This document shows positions 1 through 10,599 of a stretch of DNA of 64,000 nt, one piece after another. The DNA lies in contig QVRM01002223.1 in assembly GCA_003439945.1 (NCBI GenBank), forward strand, positions 186,001-250,000, read 5' to 3'. Source of the DNA: Dermanyssus gallinae (taxonomy: Eukaryota > Arthropoda > Arachnida > Mesostigmata > Dermanyssidae). Position 1 is the first letter of the stretch, and each line of letters opens with the position of its first letter. The notes below the pieces were generated by a model. The model was not told where the DNA came from, made no database searches, and worked only from the letters and a program-made list of their open reading frames with translations. Both the position numbers and the translations under genes were made by a program.

Positions 1-83
1 TATCCGAGGCTATCTCCCCTCTGTGCCTCACTCCGAAGATCTCGTCCATGGTCTTCGGTACGAACAGCTTCTTCATCATAGCT
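1..83 (-). CDS. Possible internal exon running off the left edge, product unknown
   Basis: Reading leftward from 83, the minus strand has a plausible splice acceptor (a pyrimidine/T-rich stretch ending in TCGTCGCAG) followed by a frame that stays open to the window edge. It encodes a non-repetitive peptide containing MMKKLFVPKTMDEIFGVRH. The composition is unlike the surrounding low-complexity DNA, which is why it is listed. I recognise no domain, and no donor is visible because the window ends. It could equally be a chance open frame. Confidence 0.22.
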
Positions 84-1155
84 CTGCGACGACATTCGCA
101 GAGCACCAACAGACACAAACAAAAACCCAGCAAGCAAGACGGCAAAAAAAAACAGATGCGCGAAAGAGATCAAGCATTAAGAGGGCAAATACCAACACAA
201 GAAGCCAACGTGGAAGAAAGGGTAACCTCGGCCGCCGGCTGACCGACCCGTTCCACAGTTCACTGGACCTCAGTTCCACAATCTTCAATGGACCACAAGC
301 CGCTCTCGGGCTGCCACTCCTCGAGCAGCTTAACTCGACGCAATGCTTGCAGCCACAATGCGTGAGTGTAACCCGCCCTGCCCCCCCCGCAGAAGCAGCT
401 ACGCATAGCCACCAACAGCGGTGCCACCAACAACAGCATCTGCAATAGGGCAGCCTAGAAGAACAGAGACAGGCGTTGTTTTGACCCCACCCAACAAGAA
501 ACGGCAATGCCCCAACCCCTCCAAGGGCGACATCGTTGTCAAGGGCGCCAACAGACACGCGGGACGCGGCGGGGGTAATGGCGGTAACCACGGTGGCAGT
601 GGCAAACACAACAACAACAACAACCACAGCCCGCACGAATTTCTTGTCTCGACTGTTGTCCCGTTGCCCTTTCAGCTTCGTCCTAGCCTTCACGCCTGCG
701 CGCCTGGTGCTCAGTTCTCCACCGCTCTCCCCAAACAACAGGGGCCATGTTCTCTTATACCAAAGAAGCAAAGAAGAAGAAGAAGAAGATGAAGAAGAGC
801 AACAAGAAGAAAAAGAAGCAGGCTAAATCTAGCTAGTCCAGCTATCCCCAAATACTCTGTCGTCGCCAAGTCACGTCACCGCCACCACTACTAACAACGC
901 AAGTATATCCATTATCACGATTATTTTCATCATCGCCCAGGTAGAATCTATTCCTTCTCCGACTGACTGGAGGACGATGTCATCAACACATTGTTTCATC
1001 ACATGCCGCAGCGGATCGCGTCGCACATGCCTGTTGTCACGCAACGATGCCAAAGCAGCAACAAGTATTCGTTCCGTTTCTGATTGCGTGTTCATAGCAA
1101 CCAAAATGTACGTGCTTCCAAAACTCGCGCGTTCTTGTTCTTTCTTTCTGGTCAT

Positions 1156-1160
<5 letters not shown>
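84..1160. other. Low-complexity spacer without a recognised gene
   Basis: CAA/CAG-rich and CTG-rich stretches give long open frames on both strands, rich in Q/T/N or in C/V/L. These are products of base composition. A minus-strand frame at about 960-1130 has a more protein-like composition (it contains ASLRDNRHVRRDPLRHVMK), but I see no matching splice sites or known domain. Nothing else is supported here. Confidence 0.5.

Positions 1161-1161
<1 letters not shown>

Positions 1162-1199
<38 letters not shown>
1162..1199. repeat. (TA)n microsatellite
   Basis: Uninterrupted TA dinucleotides, preceded by a short CACACA run. Confidence 0.95.
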
Positions 1200-1201
<2 letters not shown>

Positions 1202-2924
1202 TCCTCTTAATGTTTTCTTAACGCTTCCTGGACATTTTCTAGTTTCGGGCTTACGTATTATCCTAGATACCTCGTCACTTAACGCATCTTTGCGATATTA
1301 TAAAAGTTCATCGGTTAACATTCCTACCTGTTTGACTGTTTTTTCAGTACGTCGTTGTATTAATGTACATTCACAGTCGGGTTGAACAGTAATTAGCAGC
1401 AGTGTCAATCCTTCACTGCTATGACAGATCTAGACCATATATAGGGTTTAGTGTGTGAGTAGCCGCCAGAATCTGACATGGTCTCACAAAATCTGTGACA
1501 TGTGCGCACAGGTTCCTCCGCTCCTTTCAAGACGAGTGTGTACTTATCGGTTCGAAGAGAGCAGAATTATAAAATGATCAGGCCTCACAACTGTAGCATT
1601 GTTTAACGTGCAATAAAAATAAGGAGACAGACAACGACGAGAGAATCAGCCCCCAAAGGGAAACCCAAGAACTCAAGTTTCGCTTTAGGAGAACCCACTA
1701 ACATCACGGCCGCCGTCGGCCTTATTGACGTCTTCAAATGTTTTTCCGCTACCCCAACGTATCTACATGTATATGCTGATCCCGTTCCTTCCGTATCAAC
1801 TTATAAAGCGCTCCACTACACACGCCGGTGTGTAGTGGACTCTCGAGTTAAACTCGAAGTCGTAGCAAGAACTATAGTAGCACACTGAGGCAATGTGCGT
1901 ACGTCATTCTATTCGACATATCCAGCTCTCTCTCTCTCAGCGCGTCCACGTTTCGAAGAAGATTGGTGGCTAAAATTCCGCGTAAATCGAGTTTATCGAC
2001 TGTCAAGCAAGTCACTACTAGGCGCATGTGCTGGTGCTCATAAATGATACTCCGCTGCAGAAAACGCAACGACAGCAACTCAGACTCACGCAACGACCAC
2101 TCAATGACGACTTCGTGACCTACCACCTACACAACCAAGCTAATACGATCGATACCGATGTGATCTTCGTCCACACCCTTGTACTCCCCTCTTTTCGGGT
2201 TGCAAGTAGTCCGAGAATACGGAAGGATACTACGCCAGATAACTAGAGCACCTAGGTGAAGGAAAGATAGTAAAAGATAGTGCAAGACCGAGATAGAGAG
2301 AGAGAGAGGCATCTAAAACCCTATTATTGCTTATTATTTCGCAACATTCCTGGGCACACGCACACGCGCTTGCTGCCAACAGCACAACTAGAGAGAAGCG
2401 TGTAACGCACATCTAGCAGTGCTGACTATTTAGTCATCGCTGTTAGAACGCCCACGTGCGTGCTTCAACGCCTGCCATAAGCACGAGGATTTCGAAGTGG
2501 CGTTCTGTTGTCTCCATGACGTTCTCACTGCCGTCCTTCAGGCAACAAACACCTAGCTTTTTCGCGAAGCAGCAGTCATCGTCGGAGGGCGTTATTGTCA
2601 TCAACAACAACAACAACAACAACAATTGATAAAATCTAGATGGATCGATGTAATTGATTATGTCTGTTGCTGCCCAAATATGCTGGTTGGAAATATTGAA
2701 ACTTCTGAGAAGTGTACTCATCTTCTAGAGCCTGCGTTCACACGTGCATCTGGCATGTGAAAACCGGCGCGGCACCCTACAAAGCGTGTTGTGAAACTTC
2801 ACTTTTACTCAGTGGTACATCGCAAAACATATAAAACACAACAGCAATGACCGAAGTGTTGGGCGTTAAAGACAAGCATCCTTATATATTCAATAAACTC
2901 TCATGATAACATGTTCTTTGCAAG
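1200..2924. other. Unique-looking spacer, no gene recognised
   Basis: Mixed-composition DNA with only short open frames. It holds a 12-bp-arm hairpin (1812-1823 with 1828-1839, loop GCCG) and a short ACA repeat at 2605-2624. No coding or RNA signal was recognised. Confidence 0.5.
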
Positions 2925-2930
2925 TATATA

Positions 2931-2986
<56 letters not shown>
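2925..2986. repeat. (TA)n followed by (GT)n
   Basis: A long TA tract with one G interruption, passing into GTGTGTGTGTGTG. It forms the left flank of the 18S/LINE composite insertion and could be the original insertion site. Confidence 0.95.
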
Positions 2987-3098
2987 ATATTTGATGACTC
3001 TTATAAGCCAAACAAGTAAGCCGACAAAAACAGTCATCCATATTTGCGCTCGACAACCGGTAGCCCATGTGGACCTATTGCAAGTCAAGGCAAGTTTT

Positions 3099-3726
3099 CA
3101 AACTACGAGCTTTTTAGACGCAACAATTTTAATAAACGCTATTGGAGCTGGAATTACCGCGGCTGCTGGCACCAGACTTGCCCTCCAATAGTTCCTCGTT
3201 AAGGATTTAGAATGTACTCATTCCAATTACGAAGCCTCATTTAAGACCCGCATTGTTATTTTTTGTCACTACCTCCCCGAGCCGGGATTGGGTAATTTGC
3301 GCGCCTGCTGCCTTCCTTAGATGTGGTAGCCGTTTCTCAGGTCCCCTCTCTGGAATCGAACCCTAATTCCCCGTTACCCGTTACAACCATGGTAAACATA
3401 TAATATACCATCGACAGTTGATAGAGCAGATACTTTGAAGGAATAGCACCGACACAAGGCCGAAATGCTCGGCAAAGTTATTCAGAGTCACCACCTATAA
3501 TCTTACGACATGGTTTGCACTACTAAAAGCACATCCAACCGAAGCTGAACGTATATGCATATATTAGCTCTAGAATGACCACAGTTATCCAATTAACAAA
3601 ACACATCCCATGAAATTATAACTGATTTAATGAGCCATTCGCGGTTTCACCATTCAAAGGTATGAACTTAAACATGCATGGCTTAATCTTTAAGACAAGC
3701 ATATGACTACTGGCAGGATCAACCAG
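3099..3726 (-). rRNA. 18S rRNA 5' fragment (truncated pseudogene)
   Basis: The minus strand matches the beginning of eukaryotic small-subunit rRNA. It starts at about 3726 with the universal 5' end (CTGGTTGATCCTGCCAGTAG) and continues through CATATGCTTGTCT, the GAAACCGCGAATGGCTC block, and the GTGCCAGCAGCCGCGGTAAT (530-loop) block. It ends after AAAAAGCTCGTAGT, just before variable region V4. The 112 bases further left (2987-3098) could be divergent V4 sequence, but I cannot confirm that. This is only about the first third of an 18S gene; the rest of the gene, 5.8S and 28S are absent. It is therefore an isolated fragment, not a working rDNA unit. Its 5' end abuts the 5' end of a LINE in opposite orientation. 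Confidence 0.96.
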
Positions 3727-3743
3727 TTTGTCAGTCTGCCAAC

Positions 3744-4680
3744 ATGGCGGCTGTCGGACGGTCGAGGTTTCTGTGTGTTCTTCTGTCAACATACCTTGCG
3801 ACACAAAATTGCGCAAAAACGACCTGCGGGGGACAATTCCAGCAGATCAACGACCGGACCATTTGCGAAGGCTGTAACAGACCAGTGCACACTCATTGCG
3901 CCTTCCAAATACCCGATATGTGTTTTACCAGCTGCAGGTCATGCTTCTGAAAAGAAGTGTCCATCGTTGTTGCCAATAACACGACGGCCAAACAGTCCTG
4001 TAACAGTGCTACCGAGCTACAAGCACTAAGGAAAAAAATCGATGAACTCACAAAAAAGATCACTGCAATGAGTGGTCTCGCAAAACCGGCTGAGAAGCAC
4101 CAAAAGCAACAGTCACCGCAACAGCCACCACAACAGAAGCAGCAACTAAGACACCAAGAGCGGCAACCTATACAGACCAGCGGTAATAATCAGTACGCAC
4201 CACCACTCTCAGCTGCTAGCACACCGCGCCGTCTCCGCTTTAACCCCACCGATCAGCACCGCAACGTGCATACACCAAAAGGACGTACTCGACAACGTGA
4301 CATCAACAACTGGCAGACAATGGGGAAGCGTGGCCGAGTGGTGCACGTGAACAAAGGCACGAACAAGATGACAGATCTAAGAGCTGTAGAAAATCACGAC
4401 GTACCAGAAAGGCCGAGAACGAAGTCGCTCTTCGTCAGTCAGGCTACATCTATCGCACACTGCTGACGTGCTCAAAGAGTACATCGCTTGAATTGTAGGA
4501 ACAGAGGCCGACGTCAAAGTAACAGAGTTGACAGGTTTGAATCAAGCATATTACAACAGCTTTCACGTGCAAGTGAAGGCTGACGTTTTCAACGAATTGT
4601 TAGACCCAAACGTGTGGCCGGCCGGTATCCGCTTTCACCCTTTTCGCGGCCAGCTCAAAACATACCGAATCTATGGGTAA
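3744..4680 (+). pseudogene. LINE-A ORF1 (PHD-like finger, coiled coil), broken
   Basis: The start is ATGG at 3744, 17 bases from the presumed LINE 5' end. The N-terminal segment has a PHD/zinc-ribbon-like pattern: ICEGCNRPVHTHC followed by MCFTSCRSC. An in-frame TGA at 3948 interrupts it. The frame then continues with a probable coiled coil (ELQALRKKIDELTKKI), a Gln/Pro-rich stretch and a basic region, up to a TGA at 4464. After a frameshift near 4455 a further conserved-looking block ends in LLDPNVWPAGIRFHPF, which resembles the C-terminal region of LINE ORF1 proteins that precedes ORF2. ORF1 proteins bind the element RNA and chaperone it. At least two stops and one frameshift make this copy inactive. 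Confidence 0.8.
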
Positions 4681-4799
4681 AACGAACATACCACCAGAGG
4701 TGAGAAACGAAGCAGGCCATTCTATGTCAAGCACACCCAAATGACTGGACATTGAACCTGCGCAAAGCCATGTAGATGGACACATGTCATCGAACGTGC

Positions 4800-5560
4800 G
4801 ATCAAAATGTCTTCTGTGGAATGTCGAATCGTTAAAATCGCTATGGAAATCTTGGGGAGAAGACGAATTTAACGTCTTATTAGCATAAAAAAATTAACGA
4901 ATACGACATACTGCTGTTAACAGAGACGTTTGTAACGGATAGATCACGTATAACCCTGCCTAACCATAAAGTATTTCATGGTCTAGCCGTAAAGACAAGT
5001 GGCAGAGGAAGGCCCAAGTGGGGTGTACGTGTTGCAGTAAGAACTACTGAATGAGCCCAGCTATTGCGTGCCACAGCGCGGCACGTTGTAATAGAAATCA
5101 CAGACTATTATCTCTTATGTATATATAGCCCTCCAGAAAGACAAGTAGCCGATATTACTGAGGACATTGGGGAGTGTCTTAAACTTTGTACTAAGACATA
5201 AAAACACATTATAGTTGGTGCCGACACCAATTGCGACCTGACATAGCAAAGTAGTCGCCGGGCTGCCTTCATAGCAGGGACACAAGAACTAAGACTGCAA
5301 ATTGAAAATGACTATACAAAAGTAACATACATGAGCTGGAACGCCGCTAGCGCAGTTTGATATTGTATTGTCGTCAGCATCGCAGCCAGGGGTCATAATT
5401 CATAACCTTCGATCATTACCCTCAGCTCTTCGCAAACACGTAAGGTAATATTCGACTTACCTCGCACCCAGACATCTATCGCGCCTTCAGTAGTTATAGA
5501 ATTAGCCGTTTGTTAAACCCCCACATACTGATACAAGCGAACAATAGATGCAAAGCCTCG
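4800..5560 (+). pseudogene. LINE-A ORF2 endonuclease (APE-type) domain, broken
   Basis: Fragments in shifting frames match an apurinic-like endonuclease: WNVESLKSLW near the start; YDILLLTETFVTD (the catalytic-glutamate motif region); LLCIYSPPERQV; IIVGADTNCDLT (equivalent to the GDFN motif); and FDIVLSSASQPGVIIHNL (towards the terminal S-D/H motifs). Several stops interrupt them. In an active element this domain nicks target DNA to prime reverse transcription. Confidence 0.82.
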
Positions 5561-5842
5561 ATGACATAGACTGCAGCGAGAGGAACCTTCGCTGGGCTAT
5601 ACACCTATCATCGCAAGACTATGCATTACAAGAGAAAAAAGACCGCGCAAGCACAAACCCTGGTTCGATCACGAATGTAGAGTTTTAAAATATGCAATTT
5701 GTAACAATAGTGATTATAACCAAAATGGAGTTTACCAGTTAGCGCTAATAAAACGAGCTTTTAAAAACATGATACGAGAAAAAAGGCAGCATTATGAACA
5801 ACAGCGACGTCTAAATCTTATACAACTCAGTGTGAATAAACC

Positions 5843-7568
5843 GTGGCTTCTCCTGCACATAGAGTAGATCCAGGAAACCCACTCATAAACAATACCGAGT
5901 GGATCAGACATTTTAAAGACCTTTTAGGAAACGAATTTATACTCCCGCCCAGAGATGATTCAGACGAAACTCTTGTGTTTACAGATATTAATAACAAGTG
6001 CAATAATATCGAGACAAAATGGCAAATCAGCTGGGCCGGATCTTATTGTGTATGAACATTTAAAAGTTAACGTGCAAACTATAGGCCCGTATTTGATTAG
6101 GTTTTTTAATAAATGCGCTCGACAAGGCAGAATACCAAACGAGTGGAGAAAAATACTCATGCAGCCCATTTACAAAAAGAAAGGGGATCCTACTGACCCG
6201 AAAAACTATCAAGGAATTGTCCTAACTAATGTCATATACAAACTGCTTACATCGCTCATAGTGAAGAGGAAGTATGAATGCCCGGTTAACGATCTGCCCT
6301 GTGAACAGTTCGGATTTCTGCCAGGAAGGCCAACAGCAGACGCGGTACGGCTTGTGATTGAACACGTCAGTGAGCCCCAACGAGACAAAAATATGACGTA
6401 TGCGGCCTTTGTCGACTTTCAAACCGCGTTCGACAGTGTGCCTAGGGACCGCCTCCTCGAAATCCTCCGAGAGAGGTTCGATATTAAGGGCCAACTATTC
6501 AATTTAATTCGGGACATGGTGAGCCACAATTGTATAACCAAATAAAACGGAAATCACTATATAAACGAGCCTGTTACACAAAAGACTAGAGTAGCGCAGG
6601 GCGACTCCGCAAGCCCATTTCTCTTTATACTGTACATTGCTGGCTTAGCAGATCTTCTGCGCACAATCAAAGCACCGCATGCCTTCTACGCGGACGATCT
6701 CGTCATCATAGCCATTTCCCGGGATCACGTACAATTCTACTTAAATGAAACCTCAAAATGGTGTGCGGAGAACCGACTGATAATATGTTGAAATTTATTA
6801 AATGACTTTTTATGTTAGCACTTTGGAGTGAACAATTGTCTCCGAAACGACTGATAATTAATATTTCTAAGACAAAGATCCTTCGCTTCAGTCGCGGCGG
6901 CTCATACGCCGTTGCCGACCATCGCGTCAAGATCAACAGTATTTGCCTTGAGCTGGTCAACCATTTCTCGTATCTTGGCGTAACCCTGACACCACGGCTG
7001 ACTTTTAGCAGACACATCGAGGAACTGCGAGCAAGGCCACGGCCGCGATTCTGCTACTCGGAGACATTCGAGACGTGGATCTTGAAACAGCAATGAAAAT
7101 ATTTCGGATAAAAATTAACCCGATACTCCAGTACTGTCGTCCAGTAATTGCGCCGCACCTAACATTACGCGATCTTAAAAATTTAGACCGTGTAAAGGCG
7201 TGCTTTGTGAAACGTGTACTGGGATTACCCAAGAACGCGTCAGCTACCTTGGCACTAGAACTTTGCGGAGAACGCACTCTAGTAGAAGACTTAATCCTAG
7301 ACAAATTAGCTACCAGTGCAATTACACTCGACATGTACAGAACATTCAGGGAAGACCGAAACGTATATTTTATATTATACTATTAGTGTGCAGGGCAACA
7401 TGGCACGGTTATCACTTTTATATGTGCCTCAAGGGGGAATGTTATGATATTAACGACTGTGTGTGTAAGTTTTGTGGTGAGTGCAACATCTGTCGATATC
7501 ATGTTTTAATATGTTCGGCACTAGACTCAAACTCGTTACTGGCGCGTGTGAACGAGATATTGTTATAA
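5843..7568 (+). pseudogene. LINE-A ORF2 reverse transcriptase and C-terminal domain, broken
   Basis: Reverse transcriptase motifs appear in order: KSAGPD; WRKILMQPIYKKKGDPTDP; NYQGIVLTNVIYKLL; EQFGFLPGRPTADA; FVDFQTAFDSVPRDRLLEIL (first catalytic Asp); AQGDSASPFLFILYI; and FYADDLVIIA (YADD box at 6687-6698). An in-frame TAA at 6543-6545 separates the AFDS and QGDS blocks. A 74-bp insertion with an 11-bp duplication interrupts the thumb-proximal region (6785-6858). The C-terminal part contains a Cys/His cluster (CKFCGECNICRYHVLIC) near 7465-7515, as in many LINE ORF2 ends. Confidence 0.9.
6774..6858. repeat. 63-bp insertion in LINE-A flanked by an 11-bp direct repeat
   Basis: CGACTGATAAT occurs at 6774-6784 and again at 6848-6858. 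The 63 bases between them break the reverse transcriptase frame, and omitting one repeat plus the 63 bases leaves the reading frame continuous. This looks like an insertion with target-site duplication. The insert shares TTTATTAA and TGGAG...ACAATTGTCTCC with the 79-bp repeats at 41790 and 59881. Confidence 0.6.
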
Positions 7569-7635
7569 TTTCGTAGCAAACCATGTGTGTCAATCGAATC
7601 CTACTACCAACAACTATGGTGAATAAATATGATAT

Positions 7636-7662
7636 GATATATATATATATATATATATATAT
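7636..7662. repeat. (TA)n at LINE-A 3' end
   Basis: A TA tract directly following the LINE 3' UTR (ATATGATATGAT then TA repeats). It may be part of the LINE tail or of the target tract. Confidence 0.9.
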
Positions 7663-8640
7663 GTATCGTCAACCACAACTGTATTTTTTAAACTCCTCGA
7701 ACGTTTTCTGTTTCGCTCTAACGTATTTCAGATTACCTGTACCTCTACAGTTTACGCGTATATTATATAAATATATATCTCGCTCCCACGTTCAATACTT
7801 TGAAAATTTGCCGTTACGCTCATAAAGCGCACACAATCAGGAAAAGGCAAAAGCTTATGAGCCTTAGATATCACAGGATCTCGATTTTTACGAACCCAGT
7901 CAATACGACAATTGTCCTTCCGTTGGCCAACGTTGCATACCTTTCGGGCGTGTTCTTCCGAACACGCCGGTGTGTCCGGCCAGCCACATTGGTATTACGA
8001 AAAAATATGAATTTCTTTGGTTGACAAACAAGACACTTTCGCCCCCTTACTCTCTTGGAAAAGGATGCGTATTTTAACGAAATCTTCATTTTAATTACCT
8101 TTCCTTCAAGTCTGGCCAAACTGAGTTTGGACACCCTGCATTTAAACGTATACTCATGACGTTTGATATCACCTTTTACATACACACATACAGAAATATT
8201 TAAATACTTTAAACCGGGACATTTTCCGGAGTTGCATATACAACATATTCTATATATGTCCAAAGTTAATGAAAACGAATGCTGTTTTCGAGACTTAATG
8301 AACACGTGTAATGTAATGTAATTAACAATACGAACAATACGTGATGTAAATAATAATAATAATAATAAACGACCAGCAATGTAACTAGGAAACATTGACA
8401 CAAACATCGCGCGGCGCAGTGGATTTCGAGTTATGTGCAACGGCACGGGAAGCTGCGTGAGGATGACCGGGCCTGTCCTTGGAGCAAGGCATTGTCGTGT
8501 TAGCAAGGGCGGTAGTTGCCGTGGCGTTCAATCGGTCGGGTCTCCTGACGTGTGCTACTAATACTCGGCTACCCACGCTCGACCAACCAGCTCTCACCTA
8601 CAATATGTTCCTGTCTTTTGTTGTTTCGCACCTTTGTTCT
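7663..8640. other. Spacer, no gene recognised
   Basis: A long open frame exists on the minus strand (7871-8506), but no domain, splice context or start context supports it. A 9-bp-arm hairpin (GGCGTGTTC...GAACACGCC) lies at about 7948-7969, and a short AAT run at 8349-8370. Confidence 0.4.
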
Positions 8641-8644
8641 CTCT

Positions 8645-8647
<3 letters not shown>

Positions 8648-8681
<34 letters not shown>
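8648..8681. repeat. (TA)n microsatellite
   Basis: Pure TA tract; a 14-base poly-C run follows at about 8721. Confidence 0.95.
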
Positions 8682-8682
<1 letters not shown>

Positions 8683-8860
8683 CTACTCTGCGTCTCACAG
8701 TTACGCCTCTTGCTAAAGTACCCCCCCCCCCCCCGCTCCGTTATCTATGTTCGCTTCCCGTTGTCAAAGGAACAATGAGATCCCGCACCGACTGTGTTCG
8801 GCTGGCGGCTCTACGTCGGATATTACCTGTTGTATACAACACCGTCGATCGTGATCGATT

Positions 8861-9040
8861 CGAGTGGAACCCCGGTGGCGTGTGGGTGCATTCGCGTGCG
8901 CCTTCCGACCGGAGAAGGCACATAGGTGCAGCAGCACGGGTTTGATCCCCACCGTTGCACCGTCTGTATTTATGGGGTCCGTTTGACGAAGCAATGCAAA
9001 AGCAAACCCGTCGACGTTAAATGTTGGCTGAGTCACGCGC
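8861..9040 (+). mobile_element. tRNA-derived SINE, copy 1 (plus)
   Basis: A divergent member of the SINE family seen at 14.6, 14.9, 34.7 and 43.9 kb. The head has CCCGGTGGCGTG...GCATTCGCGTGCGCC and a B-box-like GGTTTGATCCCC. It is followed by the shared CACCGTTGCAC, TATTTATGGGGTCCGTTTGA and GACGTTAAATGTTGGCTGAG blocks. Confidence 0.8.
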
Positions 9041-9185
9041 CGAAAAAATGTACTAGATCCTAGATTGATTCACGACATATTGGCATCGATCGAAAAGGAA
9101 CGAATAACAATCGTTCTCAGCAACAACGACGACAACATCGACACATTAACAATGCAATTGTATTTCTATAAATATTAGGATATTG

Positions 9186-9190
<5 letters not shown>

Positions 9191-9246
<56 letters not shown>
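9191..9246. repeat. (TA)n microsatellite
   Basis: Uninterrupted TA tract of about 56 bases. Confidence 0.95.
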
Positions 9247-9247
<1 letters not shown>

Positions 9248-9695
9248 CAATATTGACGATGTAGATAATAACGCAACGATAACAACAAGTAATTCTGTAA
9301 AAGACGCGACCGCTGCTAGCAGCGCCACCTTGAGAACGAAACGAGCTCTGAGTACGAAAACACGGCATTCTCCAACGCGCTCATCCAGCTGCACGTCTAA
9401 ACAATAAGAGCAACAACAATGATAATTACGCGTACAACGATCATTACCTGTGACCACCGGCATCGCCTGCCTTCGCGCTGGACAAGCCTTCATTCGGATT
9501 GCTAACCGATTCATTTCACCTTTGTCTGGCGATACTGTCGTTTAGACGCAACAAACCACACTATAGGCATATAACTTAATTAGATTTAAATCAAAAAAAG
9601 AAAAAAAAATATATATATATATAAAGACTAGCTTCAATGATCAATGACTGAACATAACAGTCACGCTTCAATAGTGCACACCAGTGTTTGTACAA

Positions 9696-9697
<2 letters not shown>

Positions 9698-9733
<36 letters not shown>
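9698..9733. repeat. (TA)n microsatellite
   Basis: Pure TA tract. A shorter one lies nearby at 9609-9622. Confidence 0.95.
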
Positions 9734-9736
<3 letters not shown>

Positions 9737-10106
9737 GTGTGAATGGATAAATCATCGCGTACTAATTAATATGTTTCGTGTGCAGTAATAATCTAATAGA
9801 GACTGCTTACAAATGACTATGACGTTTGATCAGAACGATGATGATGCAGACTATCTATAAATGTGGAAGCCGTCGCCGAGAGCAGCAGTTCTCCTCGTAG
9901 TAGTCTAGTAGTAGTAGAAGTAGTAGTAGTAGTGATGGCGGTGGGTAAAGCTGACAGTCCTCGGCGCAAGCGGCTTCGTGTAATCGCCGCGCTGACTTGA
10001 ACGCCATCGCCCTTGCCTTGCTTGGATTGTCACTGTCAACGTCCGTCGAAGCGAGACAATTGAACGCGTGATCGTTGTTCGTAAGGCACGCAACGTAATC
10101 GACATT

Positions 10107-10292
10107 GACAACAACAACACCAACACCAGCAACAACACCAACAACAACCAACAACGACACCAGTAATAACAACAACAACACCAGCAACAACAACAACAAC
10201 AACGACACCAGCAACAACAACACCAGCAACAACAACACCAGCAATAACAACAACGACACCAGCAACGACAACCACAGCAGCAACAACAACGA
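10107..10292. repeat. (CAA)n/(CCAGCAA)n imperfect trinucleotide array
   Basis: CAA units interspersed with CACCAG and CGACACCAG create poly-Asn/Thr frames on plus and Val/Leu/Cys frames on minus. The regular CACCAGCAACAA higher-order unit suggests minisatellite-like expansion. Confidence 0.9.
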
Positions 10293-10599
10293 CGTCCATA
10301 GCGTATATTCGCACACACGCACCTCGAAAGCATCTGTTCTATGTGTTCCGAGTGGGGAGCCTGACCGTCATTGGTCGGCGACAGCTCTTGTTTGGAGAGA
10401 TATGATGGACAAAACAATCAAACCATATATATATATATATATAGGCCAATCAATCCCACTGCCGCAGCTGGCTTGGGCACTTAATCCACTTTATTCATCT
10501 CGTGCCGGCGCACCTCTTTGCGTCAGAACATAAACCGCTGCAGTAGTTCAATGTAACTGCACCCCCGCTACCACATTACCATTAGTAGACTACTAGTCG

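Larger units (their letters stand above)
3727..7640 (+). mobile_element. LINE-A: near full-length, degenerate non-LTR retrotransposon
   Basis: About 3.9 kb in the order expected for a two-ORF, APE-type LINE: ORF1 (zinc finger, coiled coil, basic region), ORF2 endonuclease, reverse transcriptase, and a C-terminal Cys/His motif. A short 3' UTR carries AATAAA-like sequence (GAATAAATATGATATGAT) before a (TA)n tract. In-frame stops and frameshifts interrupt both ORFs. The 5' end lies immediately beside the antisense 18S fragment. Domain order suggests the broad jockey/CR1/I group; I cannot assign a clade by eye. Confidence 0.9.

Noticed and set aside
1812..1839. 12-bp hairpin as a terminator or regulatory element
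   Set aside because: Isolated hairpin in eukaryotic spacer with no transcript context.
3099..3726. Functional rDNA locus
   Set aside because: Only the 5' third of 18S is present, ends are abrupt, and it is fused to a LINE; no ETS, 5.8S or 28S.
7871..8506. 211-codon open frame on the minus strand
   Set aside because: No recognisable domain, start or splice context; composition drifts along the frame and includes an ATT-repeat Leu run.
10107..10292. CRISPR-like array
   Set aside because: The regular spacing comes from trinucleotide super-units; there are no distinct spacers and the genome is animal.
9855..10533. Leu/Val/Cys-rich and Asn/Thr-rich frames over the CAA array (similar at 26.9, 32.5, 38.0, 53.1 and 63.6 kb)
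   Set aside because: Trinucleotide repeats are open in most frames; no non-repeat domain is attached.
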